This document shows, piece after piece, positions 37,301-49,132 of a DNA stretch of 64,000 bases. Each line of letters opens with the position of its first letter. The stretch's first letter is position 1. Under the pieces are notes generated by a model, which saw only the letters and a program-made list of their open reading frames with translations, was not told the DNA's origin and did not search any database. The stretch lies in NCBI GenBank assembly GCA_039819165.1, contig JBCBSM010000002.1, forward strand, positions 62,001 through 126,000, given 5' to 3'. A program made the translations under genes and the position numbers. The DNA comes from Planctomycetota bacterium. GTDB lineage: Bacteria > Planctomycetota > Phycisphaerae > Phycisphaerales > UBA1924.

Positions 37301-38520
37301 TCGTGCGGCGGCTCGGCGACCGGCAGCGGAGCATCCGCGCCGACCTGGCGACGACCCGCGCCGAGACCGAGGGCCTCGACGAGGCCGCCGCCTTCTCGCT
37401 TGCGCACGACCGCATCGATCGCGCCGCCGACGCCTCGGCGGAGGACCTCGAGGGCGGCGCCGCGGACGCCGGCACGCTGCGATCGCAGCAGACGATCATC
37501 GTGGTGCTGCGCTCGCTGATCGAGGCACTCGACAGCGCTTCGACGCCCTCGGAAAACGAGTTCGACCGCGCGGCCCAGGGCGGCCAGGGCGGCGAGCAGA
37601 CCGGCGACCAGGGCGAGGATGGCGTCGTGCCCCCGCTGGCCGAGCTGCTGCTGCTGCGGGCGATGCAGGCCGAGGCCGCCGACCTGACCCGCGCCATCGA
37701 CGAGGGGCAGGCCGACGCGGACCTCATCGGCGAAGCCGGGCAGCTGCAGCAGGAACTCTCCGACGCGGCCGCCGACCTGGTCCGCCGGATGTCGGCGCCC
37801 GGCGGAGCCGCGCCACAACCGCAAACGCCCGCGGGCTGGGAGGGGCTGGGCTTCGCCGCGACCGTTGCAGCGCGGATGCAGGATCAGCCCGCCACCGACC
37901 CCCAGCAGGGCGGCGAGCCATCCCACGATGACCCGCCCCAGGATGACCCGCCCCGGGACGATCCGCCCCGGGACGATCCCGAGGACGATCTACTCGATCT
38001 CTTCGGCGAACCGAGCAGCGTGGCGCCCGACGGGGACCTCGACCGCGCGCTGGGCGGGGCCGCCGGTGGCGCGTTCGAGCGGGCCGTCGACCTGATGCAG
38101 CGGGCGGCGCAGCAGCTCAACGACGAGCGGGCCACGGGCATCGCCACGCAGCGGGTGCAGGAGGACGTCCTATCGACCCTCGACCAGCTGATCGAGGACG
38201 CCCGGAACCGGCAGAACCAGCAGAGCAGCTCGTCCCAGCAGCAGCAGCAGCAGCAACAACAGCAGCAGGCCCCGCAGCAGCAACAGCAGCAGGGCGAGCA
38301 GGGGCAGCAGGCCGCCCCGAGCGATCCCCAGGGCGTCAACCCGCAGCCGCAGCGGGGCGGCAACCTGCTGCCGCAGCCCGCGTCGGGCGCAGCGTGGGGG
38401 GCCCTACCGCCGCGCGTGCGGGACGCGCTGCGGCAGAGCTCGAGCGACTCGTTCAGCGCCGTCTACCGCGCCATCACCGAGGCCTACTACCGCCGGCTAG
38501 CCGAGGAGGCCAACCGATGA
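34330..38520 (+). CDS. giant membrane-anchored coiled-coil protein, DUF4175-like
   Basis: A 1396-residue protein. Two TMs near 27-50 and 56-75 are followed by a third hydrophobic segment near 140-160, a beta-rich region (160-540) with Ig-like pieces, and then about 700 residues of charged Glu/Arg/Ala coiled coil (ERAEAAQGAADEARDAGD). The C-terminal part has a DDPPRDDP-type repeat near 1200 and a Gln run near 1300. The layout matches the DUF4175-type proteins that precede terpene-cyclase-fold genes in planctomycetes and proteobacteria. GGAG six bases before ATG 34330 supports the start. The next gene overlaps by ATGA. Role unknown; probably envelope scaffolding. Confidence 0.7.
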   Translation: MARKHGDEAWRHLTRRLRHVRGSLRRLLVLRLVGWLVAAVVAAIILVVLGDYALRLPAWARTALWIGGLAAIGFVVARRIAPAVRVRPALSDLALRIEAREPGLRGRLASAVDLGRGGDAARAADLLEKVDQAALPDLLRRRPAYAAAATAIALLLLGGAMVAARPGGAQLGLTRVLAPWAGAQWPSRTAIAIASIPEHHPLGAPLAIQGLLTRTDEAEGRTRVFAWYSVEGDSPTRVALTSQGAQDDGELFERLVQPAVDAPRSTQSVAVDVWLETKDDRTEPARVLLVRPPAVVEGSATARAPAYAAQATGGSVLGLGGSAESTPLEFGVEAAAAVGPLLAASTVEVGVRFSKPATLRLANAPEGVDVRPHDDGLGATLALAPEAPVTILAELADEFGIASTRPVSISLDVIADGAPAATVVSPARDEAVLATAVVDAAGEARDDVGLAMLRLEVQRLRPPIDSLGAPPEPDGEPATLAAADLIDAPREARAAAPLDLSALGLRAGDEVWLSAIAADLGAGDEIRSTPRKLRIIEEDELVEQLRGELAAIREAAKRIDAAQQELIEAAATGEDAERLADEQAELTQRLARQAADLQGITRRAQRNGVDDAGLAELVSRAGDHLAEAATQSERAEAAQGAADEARDAGDERRAERGERDAERARERVRDELGDLVGLLSRDEDEWLARRDLERLIEQQRELREQTQELAAQTIGRSMDELTPEQRSAVERIAERQAELAERAQRAIDGLADQAEAVAERDPARARTLREAAERGREAEVPRELQQAAEEASRNQLSNTQQRQDAALDALEDVAERLDQAREDRDRELRRVLAELADAIERLVRRQQIELDRLAAAQASGSFIGLDAAMIGLSRDTAALAVEQAAPYEGLQSVERLLLDAADAQDEAVAALRGAPLDDAAAVEAETRALELLRSALAEAQRLEEEARQRDLERQRLALRRAYAAALQAQTALRDESATFVDRELTRKQRILVRRLGDRQRSIRADLATTRAETEGLDEAAAFSLAHDRIDRAADASAEDLEGGAADAGTLRSQQTIIVVLRSLIEALDSASTPSENEFDRAAQGGQGGEQTGDQGEDGVVPPLAELLLLRAMQAEAADLTRAIDEGQADADLIGEAGQLQQELSDAAADLVRRMSAPGGAAPQPQTPAGWEGLGFAATVAARMQDQPATDPQQGGEPSHDDPPQDDPPRDDPPRDDPEDDLLDLFGEPSSVAPDGDLDRALGGAAGGAFERAVDLMQRAAQQLNDERATGIATQRVQEDVLSTLDQLIEDARNRQNQQSSSSQQQQQQQQQQQAPQQQQQQGEQGQQAAPSDPQGVNPQPQRGGNLLPQPASGAAWGALPPRVRDALRQSSSDSFSAVYRAITEAYYRRLAEEANR

Positions 38521-39581
38521 AGGCTGCGTCGCACGTGCTGGCCAGAGCGATCGGGGCGTTGCTCGCACTCGCGGCAGCCACACCCGCGCAGGATGCCGGC
38601 GGCGCGCAGGACGCCCCGGCCGCGGGCGAGCCGGCGGCCGAGATCACGCCCGAGTTGGACATCGCCATCGACCGCGGGCTCCGCTTCCTGGCCGAGCAGC
38701 AGAACGAGGACGGCTCGTTCGGTGACGGCAACTGGGGGCGGGGCGTCGCCGTGACGTCGCTGGCTGGCCTCGCGTTCATGGCCGACGGCCACACGCCAGG
38801 CCGCGGCCGCTATGGCGAGCAGGTGCGGCGCGCACTCGAATACGTGCTCGATCGATCCAGCGAGAGCGGACTGCTCGCCGACGACCAGGCGCCCAGCCCC
38901 ATGTACGGCCACGGCTTCGCGGCGCTGTTCCTCGGCGAGGTCTACGGCATGGCCGGCGGCGACCCCGAGCTCAACGAGCGGCTGCACGAGGCGGTCGTCA
39001 AGGCCGTGCGGCTCATCGAGCGTTCGCAGAACGAGGAGGGCGGCTGGCGGTACAACCCCGTGCCCAACGACGCCGACGTCAGCGTCACCATCTGCCAGGT
39101 GATGGCGCTGCGATCGGCCCGCAACGCGGGCATCGAGGTCAGCAAGGACGTGATCGACGACGCCGTTGAGTACGTCAAGAGCTGCCAGAACGCCGACGGC
39201 GGCTTCCGCTACCAGCGACGGCCGGGCCGCAGCGCCTGGCCCCGGTCGGCCGCGGGCGTGGCGACGCTCTTCTACGCGGGCGAGTTCGCCGACGAGTCCA
39301 TCGACGACGGCACGAACTACCTCCTCCGCGAGGCGCTGCCCGGCCGCGGGCTGCGACGGGGCTATTTCTACTACGGGCACTACTACGCGGTGCAGGCGAT
39401 GTTCCTGGCTGGCGGCGACGCGTGGCGGATCTGGTGGCCCGCCACCCGCCGCGAACTCATCGAGATCCAGGACGCCACGGGCGCGTGGCCCGACCGGAGC
39501 GTCGGGACGGCTTATGGGACCGCGATGGCGCTCATCGTGCTGCAGATGCCCAAGCGGTATCTGCCCATCTACCAGAAGTAA
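38517..39581 (+). CDS. secreted prenyltransferase/squalene-oxidase-repeat protein
   Basis: A 354-residue protein with a signal peptide (AIGALLALAAATPAQDA) and an alpha-alpha barrel of the terpene cyclase/protein prenyltransferase fold. QW-like repeats are visible: QQNEDGSFGDGNWG, SQNEEGGWRYNPVP, CQNADGGFRYQRR and IQDATGAWPDRSVG. It lacks the DxDD catalytic motif of squalene cyclases, so it is more likely a binding or processing protein than a cyclase. ATG 38517 overlaps the preceding stop, linking it to the giant coiled-coil protein. Confidence 0.82.
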   Translation: MKAASHVLARAIGALLALAAATPAQDAGGAQDAPAAGEPAAEITPELDIAIDRGLRFLAEQQNEDGSFGDGNWGRGVAVTSLAGLAFMADGHTPGRGRYGEQVRRALEYVLDRSSESGLLADDQAPSPMYGHGFAALFLGEVYGMAGGDPELNERLHEAVVKAVRLIERSQNEEGGWRYNPVPNDADVSVTICQVMALRSARNAGIEVSKDVIDDAVEYVKSCQNADGGFRYQRRPGRSAWPRSAAGVATLFYAGEFADESIDDGTNYLLREALPGRGLRRGYFYYGHYYAVQAMFLAGGDAWRIWWPATRRELIEIQDATGAWPDRSVGTAYGTAMALIVLQMPKRYLPIYQK

Positions 39582-39596
39582 GCGAGACTGTCGACG

Positions 39597-40775
39597 ATGC
39601 TGGGGACGCTCATTCTCGCTGCGCTACTGGCCGTGCAGGCCTCCACCGACGCCGATGGGCTCGACCGCGTGCTCGTCGACGCCTCGCTCGAGCGCCGCGC
39701 CATCGGCGCACCGGTCTTCGAGGGCGACCGCGTCCGCTTCCTCTCGGCCCGGGGCGAGTCGAGCCTGCCGATCGACGGCGGCGTCATCGCGATCGCCGAC
39801 GCCTCGGGCGTGGCCCCCGAGCCGCGGGGCGCGTGGGTGGAGCTGATCGACGGCCAGCGGATCGTGGGGTCCCCGCCGCTGCCGGGCGACGCCGACGCGC
39901 GGCGGCCGGGCAGCGAGGACACGCTGGCGTGGTCGAGCCCGCTGCTGGGCGAGCTGGCGTTGCCCATCGAGGCCGTGCAACGTGTCGTGCTCGACGATTC
40001 GGCGACCGCGGCCCCGCTCGATGAGCTGGCCGACGTGCTGGTGTACGTCAACGGCGACGTGGTCCGCGGCATCGTCGAGGAAATCGGCGACGAGGTCGTC
40101 GTCGACATCGACGGCATGGTCGACCGCGTGCCGCTCGCCTACCTGACCTCGTTCTCGCTGGCCAACCCGCCGCGGCCGCCCCGGGGCACGCGGGTGTGGC
40201 TGGCCGACGGATCGGTCGTGCAGGTCGATCGGCTTCGCTCGCTCGCAGACGGCGTGCGGCTGGATCCCAGCGAGGCCATGCTCGCCCGCGACACCCAGCC
40301 GCCCCCCCCGCTGCGCCCGGGCGAGGTGCTGGCGGTGGCCTTCGAGAGCGGCAACGTGGTGCCGCTGGTGCGGCTGGGGCTGCCCGAGATCGAGGCCGTC
40401 GGCGGGCGACGCTGGGCGCCGCCGCCCAGGGCGGGCGACGCCGACCGCGCACTGCTCGGCGCCCCCGCGATCGAGATAAGCGGCCCCACCGAGGCGTCCT
40501 GGACGGTGCCCGCCGACGCGCGGCGGCTCTCGCTGCGGGTCCGCCTCCGCCCCGATGGCCGCACCTGGGGAGACTGCCTGGTGCGGGTCTCGGTGGACGG
40601 CATGGCCGAGGGTGCGAGCGTGGTCCGCCTCTGGGGTGAGCGGCCCGAGGCCGACTTCGTCGTCGACCTGCCCGGCGGCACGCCGCGGACGCTGCGGCTG
40701 GCCATCGAGGCCGGAGAACGCGGCACCATCCAGGACCGCGTGCTGCTCGACGGGCTGGTTCTCACCGGCGGCTGA
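39597..40775 (+). CDS. secreted protein with C-terminal NPCBM-like domain
   Basis: A 392-residue protein with a short signal peptide (LGTLILAALLAVQA). Residues 30-240 contain repeated small beta units of the form G-x-V-x-G-x-[IV] (YVNGDVVRGIVEEIGDEVVV; VWLADGSVVQVDRL), like Sm-like barrels. The last 130 residues (SWTVPADARRLSLRVRLRPD, then WGDCLVRVSVDGM) resemble the NPCBM galactose-binding-like module of planctomycete surface proteins. It lies 15 bp after the prenyltransferase-repeat gene and completes a three-gene unit. Probably binds envelope polymer or sugar; not proven. Confidence 0.65.
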   Translation: MLGTLILAALLAVQASTDADGLDRVLVDASLERRAIGAPVFEGDRVRFLSARGESSLPIDGGVIAIADASGVAPEPRGAWVELIDGQRIVGSPPLPGDADARRPGSEDTLAWSSPLLGELALPIEAVQRVVLDDSATAAPLDELADVLVYVNGDVVRGIVEEIGDEVVVDIDGMVDRVPLAYLTSFSLANPPRPPRGTRVWLADGSVVQVDRLRSLADGVRLDPSEAMLARDTQPPPPLRPGEVLAVAFESGNVVPLVRLGLPEIEAVGGRRWAPPPRAGDADRALLGAPAIEISGPTEASWTVPADARRLSLRVRLRPDGRTWGDCLVRVSVDGMAEGASVVRLWGERPEADFVVDLPGGTPRTLRLAIEAGERGTIQDRVLLDGLVLTGG

Positions 40776-40828
40776 ATCCGGGCCGTGGGCGGGCGGATCG
40801 GCGTGGCGCGGGAATGCCATGATGGCCC

Positions 40829-40842
40829 CGCGCAAAAGCGCG
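40829..40842 (+). terminator. short GC hairpin after the three-gene unit
   Basis: CGCGC-AAAA-GCGCG forms a 5-bp stem and tetraloop 50 bp after the NPCBM-like stop. There is no T tract, so only weak termination is expected. It is the only clear fold before the next gene. Confidence 0.3.
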
Positions 40843-40973
40843 CAGTTACTGGCCGGACCGAAAACCTGATGTAACTTGCTGCTGGAGTTGCAGGGAGGCG
40901 CGGCCCGCCGCGCCCGAATTGCTGCGCAATGGTGCTGCGTGGCCTCGCGTCTGCACGGAGCGAGGGGGATGTG

Positions 40974-41645
40974 ATGTTGGGACGCTCGGCTTTCGGTGCG
41001 GTCGCCGCGCCCCTGGTGTGCGCTTCGGCCGCGATGGGCCAGATCGCCGACAGCGGCATCCGCACGATCGAGGCGGGCGAGACCACGAGCATCGCCCTCA
41101 AGGCCTTCTCGCGCACCCAGGAGCTGATCGTCCATGGCAGCGAGCGCGACATCGTGCTGGACGAGGACTTCCGCTCCATCGGTCCGCTGCTGGGCGGGCC
41201 CGACGTCGTCGAAGCCCGCTGGAGCGAGATCCGCGGCTTCGGCCAGAACGTCGTCCAGGTCGACCTCAGGACCCGCGACGGGGGCGCCTTCGTGCCGCCC
41301 GATCTGCTCGTCGGCGGCGACGAGGCCGAGTTCATCGGCTGGGAAGTCGGCGCGAGCAACCCCATCGAGTTCCTGCCCTTCGCCGGCGAGATCGAGGTTA
41401 TCGAGTACAAGATCTTCGTCAGCGAAGACCAGGGGCTGACCTTCAGCGTCTTCGACCTCACCTCCTCCTTCCTCAATCCCTGGGATGGGGTCGACATCGG
41501 GCGGACGCTGCCGCTCCGCACGCCGCTCGGGACGCCCGAATACAACTTCATGATCATCGAGTACACCTACGAGTACACGATCCCGGCTCCGGGGACGATC
41601 GCGGTCCTGGCCGGCCTGGGCCTGGCCGCGCGCCGGCGTCGCTGA
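40974..41645 (+). CDS. PEP-CTERM-type exported protein
   Basis: A 223-residue protein with a signal peptide (FGAVAAPLVCASAAMGQ) and a C-terminal sorting tail: PAPG motif, a short hydrophobic helix (TIAVLAGLGLAA) and a final RRRR. This is the planctomycete form of PEP-CTERM, expected to be cut by an exosortase and exported to the surface. The body is a beta-rich domain of about 170 residues with no recognised family. GAGGGGG precedes ATG 40974; GTG 40971 is adjacent. No exosortase is in the window. Confidence 0.8.
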   Translation: MLGRSAFGAVAAPLVCASAAMGQIADSGIRTIEAGETTSIALKAFSRTQELIVHGSERDIVLDEDFRSIGPLLGGPDVVEARWSEIRGFGQNVVQVDLRTRDGGAFVPPDLLVGGDEAEFIGWEVGASNPIEFLPFAGEIEVIEYKIFVSEDQGLTFSVFDLTSSFLNPWDGVDIGRTLPLRTPLGTPEYNFMIIEYTYEYTIPAPGTIAVLAGLGLAARRRR

Positions 41646-41725
41646 TCGCCGGTCCGGCCTTCTGGCCCGACCTTCCGGGCCGCCGCCCCGGTCCATCGGC
41701 GTTCGCAGGGGCGGTATAGTCCCGC

Positions 41726-42697
41726 ATGCACGCGATCCAGAGGCTGCTCGTATTGCTGATGCTGTGCGTCCTCGCGACGCCCGCGGCCGCGCAGCGCGTC
41801 GAGATCGAGCTGCTCGACGAGGGCTGGGTGAACGCCGAGCGGCCGCCGATCGACGCCGACGAGGCCTTCCTCCGCGGCGCGTACGCCATGGTGCTCGACG
41901 GTCGGCACGATCGGGCGAAGGTCGTGGTCACCCGCTGGCTGAACGAGAATCGCGGGCTGGACAACCAGTGGACGCCGCTCGCGCTGCTGATCCGCGGCGA
42001 CGCCAAGCTGGCCGACGACGACGAGTACGAGGCGCTCTACGACTACGAGGAGATCGCCAACAACTACCCGGGCAGCCCCGAGTACATCAAGGCCGCCGAG
42101 CGCGAGCTGGACATCGCCGTGGCGTACCTGGAGGGCAAGTTCCGCAAGCTCCTGGGCCTGCGGGTGCTCAGCGCCCGCCGCGACGCGGAGGAGCTCCTCG
42201 TCCGCATCGCCGAGCGGCTGCCGGGCAGCCAGGTCGCCGAGCGAGCGCTGCTCGAGCTCGGCGCGTTCTACCGGCGCACGGGCGAATTCGAACTCGCCCG
42301 CGAGGTCTACGGCGTCTTCCTGCAGACCTTCCCGACGTCGCCGTTCTACCGCGTCGTGCTGCTGGCCCGCATCGAGGCCACGTTCGCGGAGTACAACGGC
42401 CCGCAGTACGACGGCTCGGGCCTGCTGGAGACCCGGGCGCTGCTCGATGAGTACGAGGATCGCTATCCGGGCGACCTCGCGGTAGAGGCCGAACTGGATG
42501 CGCTGCGCGTCCGCATCGACGAGAACCAGGGCCGGCAGATGCTCAGCTCGGCCCGCGTGTACCTGCTCCGAGGCGAGCGGGCGGCGGCGCGGTACGTGCT
42601 GCGGCGGCTCGTGGCGGCCCACCCGCGGACGACGGCGGCACGCGAGGCCATCGCGATTCTCGACGAGCGGGGCTGGCTGCGCGAGGACGTGCGGTGA
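41726..42697 (+). CDS. BamD-like outer membrane assembly TPR protein
   Basis: A 323-residue exported protein with a signal peptide (LLVLLMLCVLATPAAA, cleaved before QRVEIEL) and TPR pairs such as DYEEIANNYPGSPEYIKAAE and GAFYRRTGEFELAREVYGVF that match the BamD/YfiO type. It lacks a lipobox Cys, unlike E. coli BamD. Next to it, overlapping by GTGA, is an LptE-like lipoprotein, and then FtsH. The cluster indicates a real outer membrane with Bam and Lpt machineries. Confidence 0.75.
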   Translation: MHAIQRLLVLLMLCVLATPAAAQRVEIELLDEGWVNAERPPIDADEAFLRGAYAMVLDGRHDRAKVVVTRWLNENRGLDNQWTPLALLIRGDAKLADDDEYEALYDYEEIANNYPGSPEYIKAAERELDIAVAYLEGKFRKLLGLRVLSARRDAEELLVRIAERLPGSQVAERALLELGAFYRRTGEFELAREVYGVFLQTFPTSPFYRVVLLARIEATFAEYNGPQYDGSGLLETRALLDEYEDRYPGDLAVEAELDALRVRIDENQGRQMLSSARVYLLRGERAAARYVLRRLVAAHPRTTAAREAIAILDERGWLREDVR

Positions 42698-43224
42698 GTC
42701 GCGCCGATCCGCGCACGTTGCTGGCCGCCTGCGCGATCCTCGTGGTGTGCGTGCTTCCCGCGGGATGCGCGCGGGATCCGCTGGGCGGCTACAGCTTCGC
42801 GTCCTCCTTCGATGAGCGCATCGAGTCGATCTCGGTGGCCGTCTTCGGCAACGAGACGTTCTTCCCGGGCGTCGAGAGCGATCTGACGCGGTCGCTCATC
42901 CGCACGCTGCAGCGCGATACGCCATGGCAAGTCACGTCGACGCAGACGGCGCAGACCCGGCTGTCGGGCACGATCCGGAGCCTCGACATCGATCGCCTGG
43001 CCCGGGACGACGAGGCGGGCATCACCCAGCAGGCCGCCGTCACCATCACGGTGGACTTCGAGTGGATCGACGCCGCCACGGGCCGAACTCTGGTGCAGCG
43101 GCGGGGCCTGCGGGTCACCGAGTCGTTCGTGCCGGATTCCACCGAACCGATCGATATCGGCCTCACCGCCGCCGCCGAGGAGGCCGCCGACGCGATCGTC
43201 GCGGCGCTGCGGAGCGGCTGGTAG
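42694..43224 (+). CDS. LptE-family LPS-assembly lipoprotein
   Basis: A 176-residue lipoprotein: the signal ends VLPAGC, so Cys25 is the lipidated residue. The mature domain shows the LptE pattern GGYSFASSF, ISVAVFGNETFFPGVESDLT and LSGTIRSLDID, with the fold of an alpha-beta plug for the LptD barrel. GTG 42694 overlaps the BamD-like stop. LptD is not in the window. Confidence 0.82.
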   Translation: MSRADPRTLLAACAILVVCVLPAGCARDPLGGYSFASSFDERIESISVAVFGNETFFPGVESDLTRSLIRTLQRDTPWQVTSTQTAQTRLSGTIRSLDIDRLARDDEAGITQQAAVTITVDFEWIDAATGRTLVQRRGLRVTESFVPDSTEPIDIGLTAAAEEAADAIVAALRSGW

Positions 43225-43372
43225 GCGGCGATATCGGGGCGGGAATGCCCGTTTCGGTTCGGGAGTTGGTCTGGGCCGCGAACCAATCGCATCCTCTGCG
43301 CATCTAGACTGTTGGCCGTCTGGCCGATGCGATGATGGTCGGCCGCGAGCCCGCCGGGCGCACGGAGAACGA

Positions 43373-45382
<2,010 letters not shown>

Positions 45383-45599
45383 GCGAGGGCCACGGAAGCT
45401 CGGTGATCGCGACGGGCTCCCGAGCAGTGCCCCGTCGCAGCGACAGGGAGTTGGCCTCGTGGATCTTTCCGCGGCCTCCTTCCGCCTGCCAAGTTGACAC
45501 CGCCGCCGGGCTCCTGCGATGGCCTGGCACCACCGGGGCTCACCTTCATGGCCAATGGAGGCCCCGGGGATCGGGCACGCGGCTTGTTAGCCGCTGGTC

Positions 45600-46088
45600 G
45601 TGGTCTCCAGCGATCCCCCATATGGCACCGCCGGCCGCTGCGCCAACCCGCGGCTGAACCTGCTGCTCAGCGACGCCAGCCGTCCCGAGCAGTCGTGGGC
45701 CGATCGCCTGCCGCCGCTGCTCGAGCCGATGGGCGTCCGCACGCTGCGGGCCCGCTCGGGCACGGAGGCCACCCGGGTGCTGGCGGCCAACCCCGTGCAC
45801 ATGGCCGTCGTCGACCTCGCGCTGCCGCTGGACGAGCGGTCGGCCGAGGACGGCGGCCTGCGGCTGCTGGAGCTGCTCCGCCGCTCGGAGAGCCCGCCGC
45901 CCACGATCGTCATCCGCCGCGCCCGGACGACCCGCGAGGCCACCCGCGAGGCGGCCCGGGCGCTGATGGCCAACGCCTTCGCCGTGATCGATCGGCCGAG
46001 CCAGCACCGCGACGTCGAGCTGCTGCTGGAGGTGCTCCGCCGCGTGCTGGCGAGGCACTACCGCGGGCAGTGGCCCGGGTCCACGTAG
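45600..46088 (+). CDS. response-regulator receiver-like single-domain protein
   Basis: A 162-residue CheY-like fold: LNLLLSDASRPEQ (acidic pocket side), VVDLALPLDERSAEDGG with the expected phospho-Asp, and IRRARTTREATREAARALMA. The conserved Lys near the end is Arg (FAVIDRPSQHRDVELLLEVL), and the loop after the Asp is longer than usual. It may be a divergent or unphosphorylated receiver. GTG 45600 is the first usable start after the in-frame stop at 45588-45590; it lies in the loop of a 6-bp hairpin, which could limit translation. It sits between ftsH and groES; function unclear. Confidence 0.6.
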   Translation: MVSSDPPYGTAGRCANPRLNLLLSDASRPEQSWADRLPPLLEPMGVRTLRARSGTEATRVLAANPVHMAVVDLALPLDERSAEDGGLRLLELLRRSESPPPTIVIRRARTTREATREAARALMANAFAVIDRPSQHRDVELLLEVLRRVLARHYRGQWPGST

Positions 46089-46161
46089 CAGACGACAGTC
46101 CACCGAACATCAACACCGGAGCACCGCCCGCCGCGTCGGGCCGAACGAGGAGTTACGACCG

Positions 46162-46479
46162 ATGGCCACCAGGACCAAGAAGAAGATCGGCATCCGCCCG
46201 CTGCACGACAAGCTCATCGTCCGCCGCGACGAGGCCGAGACCCAGACCGCCGCGGGCATCTTCCTGCCCGAGAGCAGCAGCGAGCGGCCCAAGACCGGCA
46301 TCGTCGAGGCCGTTGGTGACGGCACGCTCAACATGGAGACCGGCGAGCGGGTGCCGCTGACCATCGAGGTCGGCCAGCGGATCATCTTCTCGAGCTACAG
46401 CGGCACCGAGGTCAAGCTCGACGGCGACGAGCTGCTCGTGCTCAGCGAAGCCGACGTGCTGGCGATCGTCGAGGATTGA
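46162..46479 (+). CDS. groES: co-chaperonin GroES
   Basis: A 105-residue GroES. It shows RPLHDKLIVRRDEAE, the mobile loop TAAGIFLPESSSERPKTGIV, and EVKLDGDELLVLSEADVLAIV. It caps GroEL. GAGGAG upstream of ATG 46162 is a good ribosome site. It is separated from groEL by a 77-codon gene instead of the usual short gap. No CIRCE element was found upstream, so HrcA-type control is unlikely. Confidence 0.97.
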   Translation: MATRTKKKIGIRPLHDKLIVRRDEAETQTAAGIFLPESSSERPKTGIVEAVGDGTLNMETGERVPLTIEVGQRIIFSSYSGTEVKLDGDELLVLSEADVLAIVED

Positions 46480-46507
46480 GCAAAACGCCCAACGCCCCGG
46501 GGGCCGC

Positions 46508-46741
46508 ATGACCACCGAAGAGCTGCGCGCCGCACTCACCGAACTCACCGGCGGGCGGGACGCCGTCTTCGCCTTCGCCGACGCCGACGAGCACGTCGCG
46601 CAGCTGCACGTGCAGAGCGCGATGCTGGTGCCCGAGGAGAACGACCACATGGTCAAGGTCACCGACGGCCAGAGCATCGCCATCATCGACGCCGCCCGTG
46701 TCTGCTGGGTGCGGATCGGGCCGCCCCAGCTCAATTCCTAG
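46508..46741 (+). CDS. small hypothetical protein between groES and groEL
   Basis: A 77-residue soluble protein (TEELRAALTELTGGRDAVFA, then HVAQLHVQSAMLV) with alpha then beta pattern, and no signal or TM. It has its own weak site (GGGGGC), lies 28 bp after groES and 71 bp before groEL, and shares their codon use. Not a recognised family. The position suggests a role near the chaperonin or a regulator of it; that is inference. Confidence 0.65.
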   Translation: MTTEELRAALTELTGGRDAVFAFADADEHVAQLHVQSAMLVPEENDHMVKVTDGQSIAIIDAARVCWVRIGPPQLNS

Positions 46742-46809
46742 TGGATTGGATTCGTCAGAAGAAGCACACAACCTCCGGCCTCTTGGCCGTCACCGCGAAT
46801 GGGAGTTAG

Positions 46810-48447
<1,638 letters not shown>

Positions 48448-48455
48448 CAGAACGA

Positions 48456-48487
48456 TGCGCCTGGACGCTTAATCACGTCCCTGCGCA
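48456..48487 (+). terminator. hairpin after groEL
   Basis: TGCGC-CT-GGACG pairs with CGTCC-CT-GCGCA around an 8-base loop, with a 2-base internal bulge on each side. It starts 9 bases after the groEL stop but has no T tract. It marks the left edge of the low-GC island. Confidence 0.4.
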
Positions 48488-48508
48488 ATTGGGCAAAGGA
48501 GATTTCAT

Positions 48509-49132
48509 ATGTCGACGTTCAAGGTAAAACTAGAGGTGCAGGGTTTCAAGCTAGAGGTCGAGGGCGAGCGCGACGACATTCCGCTCATTGCAGAGAACAT
48601 CGGACGGCAGTTCACATCGGCACTTGAGCCAGCGGCCAATATTGCAGAGGGCACACCACCTCGTCGGCCCATAGCAAACACAGCACCCGCGACTGCCCAA
48701 TCGCCATCCAAGCCACGACGCAAGCGGAACCGACCAGCCACTGCTTCGGCTAGCGAGAACATCTTGAATTGGGATCACAATCCAGAAAGGTGGGGCAACC
48801 CTCTACAAACATGGACAACTGCCGAGAAGTCGATTTGGCTTTTGTATGTCTTGGAACATGAGCTTGGCCGCACAGCTGTTGCTGGACCTGTTCTCGCCGC
48901 GACCTTCAACCAACATTTTAAACAAGCCAAGACCGTTCACCCACCCAATGTCACAAGGGATCTTGGAAAGATCAAGACTGGCTCCAACTCTGATGTAGGC
49001 GAAGACACAACGACGTCACCGTCCGAATGGTACTTGACTAGCTCGGGCAAAAAGCGTGCGGTAAAGCTCATTGAGCAAGCACTGGGTGGCACCGGAGCGG
49101 AAGAAGAATCCGATTTACATGGGGCTGATTGA
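48509..49132 (+). CDS. winged-helix-like protein of a low-GC two-gene island
   Basis: A 207-residue protein not assigned to a known family. Residues 2-45 are a beta-rich domain (FKVKLEVQGFKLEVEG). A basic linker with PSKPRRKRNRP follows. The C-terminal ~110 residues (TTAEKSIWLLYVLEHELG; NVTRDLGKIKTG; SEWYLTSSGKKRAVKLIEQA) look like a winged helix. AAAGGAG just before ATG 48509 is the strongest ribosome site in the area. GC is about 50%, against about 70% in the flanks, with codons rare elsewhere here (TTA, AGA, AAA), which points to acquisition by transfer. It overlaps the next gene by 14 bp. Confidence 0.6.
   Translation: MSTFKVKLEVQGFKLEVEGERDDIPLIAENIGRQFTSALEPAANIAEGTPPRRPIANTAPATAQSPSKPRRKRNRPATASASENILNWDHNPERWGNPLQTWTTAEKSIWLLYVLEHELGRTAVAGPVLAATFNQHFKQAKTVHPPNVTRDLGKIKTGSNSDVGEDTTTSPSEWYLTSSGKKRAVKLIEQALGGTGAEEESDLHGAD

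Noticed and set aside
38236-38300. CAG/CAA tract as a tandem-repeat or CRISPR-like array
   Set aside because: It is a glutamine run inside a continuous coding frame, without spacers.
45383-45599. Possible RNA gene or promoter (TTGACA near 45494) before the receiver-like gene
   Set aside because: No -10 box at proper spacing and no conserved SRP, RNase P or tmRNA motif was found.
46089-46161. CIRCE operator before groES
   Set aside because: No TTAGCACTC-type inverted repeat is present.
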